A program made the translations under genes and the position numbers. Under the pieces are notes generated by a model. The model was not told the origin of the DNA, did no database searches, and was given only the letters and a program-made list of their open reading frames with translations. A stretch of DNA of 17,147 nucleotides from positions 1-17,147 of the forward strand of contig JBQCDV010000126.1 in the NCBI GenBank assembly GCA_051960855.1, in the 5' to 3' direction. Below, piece after piece: positions 1 through 5,984 of the stretch. Within the stretch, counting starts at the first letter, position 1. Every line of letters begins with the position of its first letter. Source of the stretch: JBQCDV01 sp051960855 (GTDB taxonomy: Bacteria; Actinomycetota; Actinomycetes; JAJZTN01).

Positions 1-905
1 TGCGACGGCAGGGTCGACGGGCGGTGCTCGGCTTCGGTGGAGCTGTCGTCGGCGTGGCTGCCGCTCTTGCCGTGCGCCTCGCCGCTCTTGCCGTGGCTGT
101 GCTCGCCGCTCTTGCCGGGGGAGGTGGGCTCGCCCGTCGCGTGCTCGGAGGCGTCGTCCGACGGGTGGTGCTTCTCGACGAAGGCAGCGCACGCCGTGGT
201 CAGGTCGTCGGCCGTGAGCCGCGTGTCGCTATCGCCGAAGCCCTCGGCGAGCCGCTGGAAGGCTTCGGAGTCGTCCGCCGGGCTCGTGGTCGGGGCCGTC
301 GTCTGCTGCCCGTGAGCCGTGTGGTGCGCTAGCCAGGCGGTGCACAGCCCGAAGGCCTGCGGGGACTCTGACGTCACGGGAGCCGGCGCCTTGGTGGCTT
401 CCTCCGATGTCGTGTCGCTGTCGGGTCGGTCGTCCTTGGCGTCGTCGGCCTTCTTGTCTGAACTCTCGTCGGACGTCGACGGCGTCGTGTCGTCCTGGCC
501 GGCAGCGACGGAGGCGACCGAGTCGTCGGCCTTCGGCTGCGGGGCCCCGAGCACGGTGTGCGCGACGGACTGCAGCTGTGGCGGGAGCACACCGGCGTAG
601 GCGGCCGCGCCGCTGAGGGTCACGCAGGCGACAGCGGCAACGGCCGCGGCCTTGCCAGCGACGAGGCGAACGAGCATCGGCTTCCTCTGGTGCACGGGGG
701 TGGACGCAGCCCGCACGAACGCGGCCATCGCGACCGGCTCGAGCGCCAGCTCGCGAGCGGTCGCCGGTGCCCGCAGGGCGTCGATGACGGCCTGCAGGTC
801 CTCGGCGTCGGGCCGGTCGAGCCGCTCACCGCCGAGCAGGCGCTCGACGTCGAAGGGGCTCAGCGGGGCCTCGTCGTGCGTCACACCCGGAGAAACGTCG
901 TCCAT
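1..905 (-). CDS. Single-pass membrane protein, candidate anti-sigma regulator (partial)
   Basis: This gene reads from an ATG at 905 and stays open to the left edge of the window, giving 301 residues without a stop, so the C-terminus is missing. The ATG overlaps the TGA of the sigma-factor gene (ATGA), which implies translational coupling. Residues 1-75 are acidic and probably cytoplasmic. Residues 80-105 form one Ala/Val-rich transmembrane segment. Residues 125-180 are an Asp/Ser/Thr/Lys-rich linker. Residues 183-247 look folded, with Cys at 188 and 239. Residues 262-285 carry repeated GKSG units with His and Glu. No HxxxCxxC zinc anti-sigma motif is present. Position, size and topology resemble the membrane proteins that follow ECF sigma genes in actinobacteria and often restrain them. 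That role is inferred; it could instead be an unrelated envelope protein. Confidence 0.7.
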   Translation of the reverse strand, partial: MDDVSPGVTHDEAPLSPFDVERLLGGERLDRPDAEDLQAVIDALRAPATARELALEPVAMAAFVRAASTPVHQRKPMLVRLVAGKAAAVAAVACVTLSGAAAYAGVLPPQLQSVAHTVLGAPQPKADDSVASVAAGQDDTTPSTSDESSDKKADDAKDDRPDSDTTSEEATKAPAPVTSESPQAFGLCTAWLAHHTAHGQQTTAPTTSPADDSEAFQRLAEGFGDSDTRLTADDLTTACAAFVEKHHPSDDASEHATGEPTSPGKSGEHSHGKSGEAHGKSGSHADDSSTEAEHRPSTLPS

Positions 906-1603
906 CACGCCCCCGTTACATCCACGACCGCGACACCAGTGACCGCCGCGACCTCTGTGCCACCCACGACCCCTGTGCCACCCACGACCCCTCGGGTCGT
1001 CCTGACCGTCTCCCGTGATCCGCCCAGGTCCGTCGCCAGCCGCTGCAGCGCGCGGTGCACGGCGACCCGCACCGTGCCAGGTCTCTTGTGCACGATGCGG
1101 GCGACCTCGTCGACCTCGAGTCCCACGACGACGCGCAGGAGCACCATCTGGGCGACCTCGGGTGGCAGCGTGGCGACGAGGTCCAGCGCCCGCCGGGTCG
1201 CGTCGTGGTCTTCGATGACGGACTCGGGCGTCACGTGGTCGGGCTGGTCGAGGCCGGAGCCGTCGTCGAGCATCTCGAAGCCGCGTCGGGCCCGCTTGCG
1301 GGCCTGGTCCGTGATGACGTTGCGCGCGATCGTCACGAGCCACGCCCGCAGTTCCCGCTCGCCGCCGGTGAAGTTCGCCAGGTGCACGACCGCCCGCGAC
1401 CAGGTCTCGGACGCGACGTCCTCCGCCTGCTCCCGCACCGTCGCCTGCAGGTAGCGCAGCAGCAGCGGGTGGGTGCTCCGGTAGACCAGCGCGAACGCAT
1501 GCACGTCGCCGGCCTGGGCGGCGGCGAGGGTCTCCCCGAAGGCGTCGCCGATCACAGGCCCATGATCGGCGCATGGGGCGCTCCGCTGAAGAAGCAGGTG
1601 CAC
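905..1603 (-). CDS. ECF-type RNA polymerase sigma factor
   Basis: This protein directs RNA polymerase to a specific promoter set. Counting from the GTG at 1603, sigma region 2 covers about residues 25-107, including AEDVASETW (region 2.2) and a basic stretch ending QARKRARR. Region 4 covers about 138-190, with LPPEVAQMVLLR followed by the helix-turn-helix VDEVARIVHKRPGTVRVAVHRAL. No region 3 is present, which defines the ECF class. The tail from 193 to 232 is unusual, Gly/Val/Thr-rich, and contains GVVGGT twice from an 18-bp DNA repeat. The start is uncertain: neither the GTG at 1603 nor the in-frame GTG at 1555 (residue 17) has a clear Shine-Dalgarno sequence, and the first conserved residues follow either. 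It lies 26 bases after the LytR_C gene and overlaps the downstream membrane-protein gene. Target genes cannot be read from this window. Confidence 0.93.
   Translation of the reverse strand: MHLLLQRSAPCADHGPVIGDAFGETLAAAQAGDVHAFALVYRSTHPLLLRYLQATVREQAEDVASETWSRAVVHLANFTGGERELRAWLVTIARNVITDQARKRARRGFEMLDDGSGLDQPDHVTPESVIEDHDATRRALDLVATLPPEVAQMVLLRVVVGLEVDEVARIVHKRPGTVRVAVHRALQRLATDLGGSRETVRTTRGVVGGTGVVGGTEVAAVTGVAVVDVTGA
955..990. repeat. 18-bp tandem repeat, two perfect copies
   Basis: Positions 955-972 and 973-990 are identical 18-bp units. They lie in the 3' end of the sigma gene and, being a multiple of three, encode two GVVGGT hexapeptides in the C-terminal tail on the minus strand. Confidence 0.95.
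1547..1570. repeat. Inverted repeat at the sigma-gene start
   Basis: GCCGATCA at 1547-1554 is perfectly complementary to TGATCGGC at 1563-1570 across an 8-base loop. It spans the alternative GTG start at 1555, so it could be an operator or an RNA hairpin that affects initiation. Function is inferred only. Confidence 0.6.
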
Positions 1604-1610
1604 TGCTTCT
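1590..1610. repeat. Inverted repeat between the LytR_C and sigma genes
   Basis: AGAAGCAG at 1590-1597 is perfectly complementary to CTGCTTCT at 1603-1610 with a 5-base loop. It covers the GTG at 1603. No T-tract follows on the minus strand, so it does not look like a normal intrinsic terminator. It may hide the start codon or be an operator. Confidence 0.6.
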
Positions 1611-1629
1611 CATGCCCGTCGGCGAGGGG

Positions 1630-2418
1630 CTACCGCTTGCTGCTGCTCGCGCTGGGAGCGACGCTCGGCTTCGCCGACGCCGCACCGGTGGCGGGGGCCG
1701 AGGGGCTGGTGGACCGGAACGGGTCAGCGGTCACTGTCGCCGTCGGCTGCGGTACGCAGCGGTCGGCGCCCGTCCCTACGGGAGACGGGGTGGGGCTCGG
1801 CGAGCTCGCCGCTCCGGAGCCGGCGGTCGACGACGGCGCGGGGGACGTGCGGGCGGCGTTCGTCGATGGGGAGACGGTCGCTGTTGCCAGGGCCTTGGCC
1901 GCGGTCGGTGCGGGGACCAGCGAGGTGAAGGAGTCGCCCAGCACGACGTCGACGATCGCGTTGGCTCGGTCGTCCACGACGATGTGGGCGTTCTTGACCT
2001 CGGTGAGGAGGGTCTGCGCGGCGGCGTACCCCGTCGGGCCGAACCGCAGTTCCACGGGGGCCGTCAGGGCGGCCTTCTTCGGGTCGTTGGCCACCTCGGC
2101 GACCTGGAAACCGCGGGCCTTGAGGTCCTTCGAGACCCGGCCGGCCAGCCCCGCGACACTGCCGGCGTTGTAGACGTTGACCTTGACCTTCGCGGGCGGC
2201 AGGGCCACGGGCTTGGCGGTGACGGTCACGGTGGGGACCGGGCAGTTCGGGACGGCCGCGATGCTCGTGGTTGTGTCGCGGAGAGCGAACCACCAGGCGC
2301 TGAAACCGGCGCCGACCAGCAGCAGCACGGCGAGGGTGAGGACGATTGCGTGCCGCAGCACGTGCCGACCACCCCGCGACCGCCGCGGGTCGAAGCCACG
2401 CGGCGTCATCATGCTCAT
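1630..2418 (-). CDS. Membrane-anchored LytR_C-domain protein
   Basis: A 262-residue envelope protein. Residues 11-21 are basic and 22-45 form one transmembrane helix, so the rest should be extracytoplasmic. Residues 76-168 match the LytR cell-envelope C-terminal domain pattern: VKVNVYNAGSVAGLAGRV, then RGFQV, VELRFGPTGYAAAQTL and IVVDDRANAIVDVVLGD. The last 90 residues are a Ser/Ala/Pro/Thr-rich wall-spanning or disordered tail. There is no LytR-CpsA-Psr catalytic domain, so this is a stand-alone LytR_C protein rather than a teichoic-acid or arabinogalactan ligase; its biochemical role is not established. The ATG at 2418 is the only sensible start because an in-frame stop lies at 2470-2472. 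A GGGGATCCCC palindrome sits just before it. It probably leads the operon with the sigma gene. Confidence 0.9.
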   Translation of the reverse strand: MSMMTPRGFDPRRSRGGRHVLRHAIVLTLAVLLLVGAGFSAWWFALRDTTTSIAAVPNCPVPTVTVTAKPVALPPAKVKVNVYNAGSVAGLAGRVSKDLKARGFQVAEVANDPKKAALTAPVELRFGPTGYAAAQTLLTEVKNAHIVVDDRANAIVDVVLGDSFTSLVPAPTAAKALATATVSPSTNAARTSPAPSSTAGSGAASSPSPTPSPVGTGADRCVPQPTATVTADPFRSTSPSAPATGAASAKPSVAPSASSSKR

Positions 2419-2505
2419 CGGGGATCCCCGTCGATCGCTGCCATCGGCTCGCTGTCGCGCACTGCTGCGTCACTCTCCGTAGGTCCCCACCCGCACACGG
2501 GTTGC

Positions 2506-2511
2506 AGGGTA
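2506..2511 (-). promoter_or_regulatory. Possible -10 element for the LytR_C-sigma unit
   Basis: TACCCT on the minus strand fits the actinobacterial TANNNT pattern and would give a leader of about 80 bases before the LytR_C ATG at 2418. No convincing -35 is visible. Confidence 0.3.
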
Positions 2512-2545
2512 GCCCGTGAGAGGGCTGCGATCCCCGAATGACGTC

Positions 2546-2597
2546 GGCCCCGCCTCCCGCCGTCGCTCGGTGGAGCGGCAAGGCGGGACACGGGGCC
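2546..2597 (-). terminator. Long hairpin downstream of tRNA-Ser
   Basis: The arms are GGCCCCG at 2546-2552 with CGGGGCC at 2591-2597, then CCCGCC at 2556-2561 with GGCGGG at 2582-2587, then CGCT at 2564-2567 with AGCG at 2574-2577. The result is a long stem with small bulges that starts about 20 bases after the tRNA 3' end. It lacks a strong T-tract, as is common in high-GC actinobacteria. It is the likely terminator for the tRNA and might also insulate the LytR_C promoter. Confidence 0.65.
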
Positions 2598-2618
2598 AAA
2601 CTGCGTCAGGGACGCGAG

Positions 2619-2703
2619 CGGAGGATGCGGGATTTGAACCCGCGAGGGGTTGCCCCCAACACGCTTTCCAAGCGTGCGCCCTAGGCCACTAGGCGAATCC
2701 TCC
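2619..2703 (-). tRNA. tRNA-Ser (anticodon GGA)
   Basis: An 85-base class II tRNA. The acceptor stem GGAGGAT pairs perfectly with ATCCTCC and the discriminator base is G. The anticodon stem CACGC/GCGTG holds loop TTGGAAA, so the anticodon is GGA and it reads UCC and UCU serine codons. A long variable arm (TTGGGG/CCCCT type) confirms the serine class, and the T arm is GCGGG-TTCAAAT-CCCGC. CCA is not encoded and must be added enzymatically. Confidence 0.97.
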
Positions 2704-2710
2704 GTGGAGG

Positions 2711-2741
2711 AGGTTACCTGGTGGCGGGGGCCGCTCGTCAC
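2711..2741 (-). promoter_or_regulatory. Possible promoter of tRNA-Ser
   Basis: On the minus strand, GTGACG (2741-2736) and TAACCT (2716-2711) are separated by 19 bases, and the -10 ends seven bases before the tRNA 5' end. The spacing suits transcription starting at or near the mature tRNA. The -35 is a partial match. Confidence 0.4.
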
Positions 2742-2751
2742 CGTGTCCCCG

Positions 2752-2773
2752 TCGCCTAGACATCGCCTAGACT
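2752..2773 (+). promoter_or_regulatory. Promoter region of SRP RNA with duplicated -10 motif
   Basis: TCGCCTAGAC occurs at 2752-2761 and again at 2763-2772, one helical turn apart. The copies create TAGACA at 2757-2762 and TAGACT at 2768-2773. The second is a good TANNNT -10, placed about seven bases before the predicted RNA 5' end. The -35 is not clear. Confidence 0.5.
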
Positions 2774-2778
2774 CGGGA

Positions 2779-2870
2779 ACGACCCCCCGTGCGGCGTCAT
2801 CCTGTGAATCTCCCCAGGGCCGGAAGGCAGCAAGGATAAGCGGGCTCTGGCGGGTGTGCGGGGGGTCCCT
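2779..2870 (+). ncRNA. ffs: Signal recognition particle RNA, small bacterial (4.5S) type
   Basis: This is the RNA scaffold of the bacterial signal recognition particle, which binds Ffh and targets nascent membrane proteins. The ends pair through GACCCCCCG (2781-2789) and CGGGGGGTC (2859-2867). The apical domain carries the conserved AGGGCCGGAAGGCAGCAAGG segment (about 2816-2835) with the GGAA tetraloop at 2822-2825 and the symmetric internal-loop bases that contact the Ffh M domain. About 92 nt fits the small actinobacterial form. Exact ends are estimated to within a few bases. The position just before dnaX is common in actinobacteria. Confidence 0.93.
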
Positions 2871-2947
2871 GCTTCTCGGGGCGGGACGGCAGAAGCTGCG
2901 TCGTTCACAGGTCGGCAGAGGCGGCCAGAACTGTCGGCGGCCGCGGT

Positions 2948-2953
2948 TATGGT
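2948..2953 (+). promoter_or_regulatory. -10 element for a probable leaderless dnaX transcript
   Basis: TATGGT matches TANNNT and lies seven bases before the GTG at 2961. Transcription from it would begin at the start codon, which fits the lack of a Shine-Dalgarno sequence. This favours the GTG at 2961 over the ATG at 2949. Confidence 0.5.
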
Positions 2954-5216
2954 GGCCAGCGTGTCGACAGCCCTGTATCGCCGCTACCGTCCGGAGCGCT
3001 TCGAGGACGTGATCGGGCAGGAGCACGTCACCGAGCCGCTGCAGCAGGCGCTGCGCAACGACCGCATCTCCCACGCCTATCTGTTCTCGGGACCGCGCGG
3101 CTGCGGCAAGACCACCAGTGCGCGGATCCTGGCCCGGTGCCTCAACTGTGAGAAGGGCCCGACTCCGACACCCTGCGGCGAGTGCCGCTCGTGCCTGGAG
3201 CTCTCGCGTGACGGCAGTGGCAACCTCGACGTGGTCGAGATCGACGCGGCCAGCCACGGCGGCGTCGACGACGCGCGCGACCTGCGGGAGAAGGCCTTCT
3301 TTGCACCTGCCTCGTCCCGGTTCAAGATCTACATCATCGATGAGGCGCACATGGTCTCGCCGCAGGGCTTCAACGCCCTGCTGAAGATCGTCGAGGAGCC
3401 CCCGCCGCATCTGAAGTTCGTCTTCGCGACCACCGAGCCCGAGAAGGTCATCGGGACCATCCGCTCGCGCACCCATCACTACCCGTTCCGGCTCGTGCCG
3501 CCGGCTCGGCTGCAGCGGTATCTGGAGCAGCTGTGCGACCAGGAGCAGGTCGCGATCGAGAAGCCCGCCCTGCCGCTCGTCGTCCGCGCCGGCGGTGGCT
3601 CCGTGCGCGACACCCTCTCGGTGCTCGACCAGCTGATCGCCGGCGCCGGGCCCGATGGCGTCACCTACGGACTCGCACGAGGGCTCCTCGGATTCACCGA
3701 CGCCGCGCTGCTCGATGACATCGTCGAGGCGCTGGCAGCCGGCGACGGCGCAGAGGTGTTCCGCATCGTCGACCGCGTGATCGAGGCAGGGCACAACCCC
3801 CGCCGCTTCGTGGAGGACCTGCTCGAGCGGCTGCGGGACCTGATCGTGCTCGACGCCGTGCCCGATGCCGCTGGCGCCATCCTCGGTGAGGCCCCGCCCG
3901 ATCAGCTCGAGCGGATGCGGGGGCAGGCCGGTCGCTTTGGGTCGGGCGCGCTCACCCGCGCGGCCGACATCGTCTCGACTGGGTTGACCGAGATGCGGGG
4001 CGCTACCGCGCCGCGACTGCAGCTCGAGCTCATCTGCGCGCGGGTCCTGCTGCCTGCGGCCTACCAGGACGAGCGCTCTCTGGCATCGCGGCTCGACCGG
4101 CTCGAGCGGCGCCTGTCCATGTCCGGTGGCGCCCCGTCGGCTGCTTCCGCGGCGCCGGCGATCGCTCAGCCCTCTCTGGCTCAGCCGTCCGCTCCGCCGC
4201 CGGTGGTCGCGGCGGCGCCGACATCCGCGCGGACATCGGAGCCAATGTCGGAGCCGACGTCGGAGCGGACGCCGGAGCCGATGTCGGAGCGGACGCCAGC
4301 GCCGATGCCGGAGCGGACGTCCGAATCCGTGGGGCAGGCGCAATCCGAGCAGTCGCAGCGGATGCCGGAGAAGCAGCAGCCGGAGCAGCATGGGCAACCG
4401 CCGCGAGAGTCCCAGCCGTCGAAGCCTTTCTCTGGCGCAACGACTCCGGACCCCACATCGGGGGCCACCGCCGGGGCCGGCGCTGACGGCCGCATCGACC
4501 TCGCGACCGTCCGTCGGTACTGGCCAGAGGTCCTGGAGCGCGTCAAGGGGTTGCGCCGCGGGACGTGGACCCTGCTGGTGTTCAACGCGCAGGTCGTCGG
4601 TGCCGACGCCCGGACCCTGACGCTCGGTCTGGTCAACTCGGGCGCCCGGGACTCCTTCACCAGTGGGGGCTCGCCGGAGATCGTCAGGCAGGCGGTGATC
4701 GACGTGCTGGGCGTGGACCTGCGCATCGATGCGGTCGTCGACCCCACGGCGGAGGCGCCGGGCCCGTCCGGTCGCAGCCGCGAGCAGTCGCGGGCCGGGG
4801 AGCCGACTCGCATTGGAGAGCCGACTCGCAACCCGATTCCGAACAGCGGCGAGCCGAGTCGCAACGGCGAGCCGATTCCGAGCGGCGGCCAGCCTGAGGC
4901 CGGACAGGTCGCGGGAGGCTCGGAGTGGACTGGAGCTGCCGAGCCGGCTCCCTCCGATGACGCCCCGGTGGTCAGCGCCGAGGGCGCCGGGGACGGCCCG
5001 CCTAGGGCTCAGTCCTCAGCGGTCCGCGCGGCCGCTCGCGCCGGCATCAGCCCACTGTCCACGGCTGCGACCGCCATCGTCACCGATGACCACGCGGTCG
5101 ACGACGAGATCGCGGCTGACGACCCGGACGCGGAGGACGACGGGCTCGTAGGTGCGGAGTTGCTCGCCCGGGAGCTCGGTGCCCAGGTCATCGGGGAGTA
5201 CGACGAGCCGCGCTGA
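2949..5216 (+). CDS. dnaX: DNA polymerase III subunit tau/gamma
   Basis: This is the clamp-loader ATPase that loads the sliding clamp and bridges polymerase and helicase. Counted from the GTG at 2961 (751 aa), it shows STALYRRYRP at the start, Walker A GPRGCGKT at 44-51, a zinc site at Cys63/72/75/78, DEAH at 127-130, sensor 1 FATTEP, and sensor 2 GGSVRDTLSVLDQL. The AAA+ and collar regions end near residue 390. A Pro/Ser/Glu-rich linker follows, then a conserved segment starting DLATVRRYWPEVLERVKG, a second GEPTR-rich linker, and the terminal GAELLARELGAQVIGEY. The ATG at 2949 would add four residues (755 aa); extension to 2856 would run into the SRP RNA and is rejected. I see no A-rich slippery site, so no separate gamma form is predicted. 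Confidence 0.97.
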   Translation: MVASVSTALYRRYRPERFEDVIGQEHVTEPLQQALRNDRISHAYLFSGPRGCGKTTSARILARCLNCEKGPTPTPCGECRSCLELSRDGSGNLDVVEIDAASHGGVDDARDLREKAFFAPASSRFKIYIIDEAHMVSPQGFNALLKIVEEPPPHLKFVFATTEPEKVIGTIRSRTHHYPFRLVPPARLQRYLEQLCDQEQVAIEKPALPLVVRAGGGSVRDTLSVLDQLIAGAGPDGVTYGLARGLLGFTDAALLDDIVEALAAGDGAEVFRIVDRVIEAGHNPRRFVEDLLERLRDLIVLDAVPDAAGAILGEAPPDQLERMRGQAGRFGSGALTRAADIVSTGLTEMRGATAPRLQLELICARVLLPAAYQDERSLASRLDRLERRLSMSGGAPSAASAAPAIAQPSLAQPSAPPPVVAAAPTSARTSEPMSEPTSERTPEPMSERTPAPMPERTSESVGQAQSEQSQRMPEKQQPEQHGQPPRESQPSKPFSGATTPDPTSGATAGAGADGRIDLATVRRYWPEVLERVKGLRRGTWTLLVFNAQVVGADARTLTLGLVNSGARDSFTSGGSPEIVRQAVIDVLGVDLRIDAVVDPTAEAPGPSGRSREQSRAGEPTRIGEPTRNPIPNSGEPSRNGEPIPSGGQPEAGQVAGGSEWTGAAEPAPSDDAPVVSAEGAGDGPPRAQSSAVRAAARAGISPLSTAATAIVTDDHAVDDEIAADDPDAEDDGLVGAELLARELGAQVIGEYDEPR
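4230..4325 (+). repeat. Degenerate tandem repeats in the first dnaX linker
   Basis: Imperfect 12-18-bp units encode successive SEPxSERTPEPM-type peptides in the disordered linker of DnaX. A second repeat tract encoding GEPTRN/GEPSRN-like units lies at about 4797-4890. Confidence 0.75.
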
Positions 5217-5249
5217 CGGCAGCTGCCGGTGCGGCTGTCCGGCTCGACG

Positions 5250-5255
5250 TAGGCT
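5250..5255 (+). promoter_or_regulatory. -10 element for a probable leaderless recR transcript
   Basis: TAGGCT fits TANNNT and ends six bases before the GTG of recR at 5262, where no Shine-Dalgarno sequence is present. No clear -35 is seen. This would allow recR to be transcribed independently of dnaX. Confidence 0.45.
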
Positions 5256-5261
5256 GCGGTT

Positions 5262-5861
5262 GTGTACGAAGGCGCTGTCCAGGACCTCATCGACGAGCTC
5301 GGACGGCTGCCGGGCGTCGGGCCTAAGAGCGCGCAGCGGATCGCCTTCCACCTCCTCGCGGCCGACCCTGCGGACGTCAAGCGCCTCGTCTCCGCACTCA
5401 CCGAGGTCAAGGAGCGCGTCCGCTTCTGCCGCATCTGTGGCAACGTTGCGGAGTCCGACGAGTGCCGGATCTGCCGGGACCCCAGACGAGACCCCGGCGT
5501 CATCTGCGTGGTCGAGGAGCCGAAGGACGTCGTCGCGATCGAGCGGACGCGGGAGTTCCGCGGGCGCTACCACGTCCTGGGTGGGGCCATCAGCCCGATC
5601 GACGGTGTCGGCCCCGACGACCTGCGTGTCCGCGAGCTGATGGCCAGGCTCGCCGACGGCGAGATCACCGAGCTCATCCTCGCCACCGACCCCAATCTCG
5701 AGGGCGAGGCGACGGCCACCTACCTGGCGAGGCTGCTCAAGCCGATGGGCCTTCGGGTGACCAGGCTGGCCAGCGGGCTTCCGGTGGGCGGTGACCTGGA
5801 GTACGCCGACGAGGTGACGCTGGGCCGCGCGTTCGAAGGGCGCCGCCTGCTCGACGTCTGA
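5262..5861 (+). CDS. recR: Recombination mediator protein RecR
   Basis: RecR acts with RecO (and RecF) to load RecA on gapped DNA during recombinational repair. At 199 residues it has the usual family length. The helix-hairpin-helix is LGRLPGVGPKSAQRIAFHLL (residues 13-32). The zinc finger uses Cys56, Cys59, Cys68 and Cys71. The Toprim domain starts at about residue 80 (CVVEEPKDV) and includes ATDPNLEGEATA at 141-152 and the conserved ASGLPVGGDLEYAD near the end. The GTG start gives VYEGAVQDLIDELGRLPGVG, matching family N-termini. It follows dnaX by 45 bases; the ybaB/ebfC gene that usually separates the two is absent. Confidence 0.97.
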   Translation: MYEGAVQDLIDELGRLPGVGPKSAQRIAFHLLAADPADVKRLVSALTEVKERVRFCRICGNVAESDECRICRDPRRDPGVICVVEEPKDVVAIERTREFRGRYHVLGGAISPIDGVGPDDLRVRELMARLADGEITELILATDPNLEGEATATYLARLLKPMGLRVTRLASGLPVGGDLEYADEVTLGRAFEGRRLLDV

Positions 5862-5895
5862 GCGACCCCGCGACGGCCGGATGGGGACGGTGACG

Positions 5896-5923
5896 TTGCG
5901 TCCGGGCAGCGACCTGGCAGGGT
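5896..5923 (+). promoter_or_regulatory. Possible promoter of the DUF5063 gene
   Basis: TTGCGT (5896-5901) and CAGGGT (5918-5923) are separated by 16 bases. The -35 is reasonable, while the -10 has C rather than T at its first base. It lies about 60 bases before the chosen ATG. Confidence 0.3.
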
Positions 5924-5984
5924 GGAGACGGCAGGGCGAAGTTGGCAGGCTGCACAGACACCACCGATGAGAGGAAGGCCGACG

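Noticed and set aside
558..2173. Overlapping plus-strand open frames opposite the sigma and LytR_C genes
   Set aside because: The minus strand carries recognisable sigma regions 2 and 4 and a LytR_C domain; the plus-strand frames show no domain.
2856..2948. N-terminal extension of DnaX to 2856
   Set aside because: It would start inside the SRP RNA and add residues unlike any DnaX N-terminus; the conserved STALYRRYRP follows the GTG at 2961.
2415..4397. 660-residue minus-strand open frame opposite dnaX
   Set aside because: It runs through the tRNA-Ser and SRP RNA regions and opposite the dnaX ATPase domain; composition is typical of a shadow frame.
2949..5216. Programmed frameshift in dnaX giving a gamma subunit
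   Set aside because: No A-rich slippery heptamer with a downstream pseudoknot or hairpin is visible in the high-GC coding sequence.
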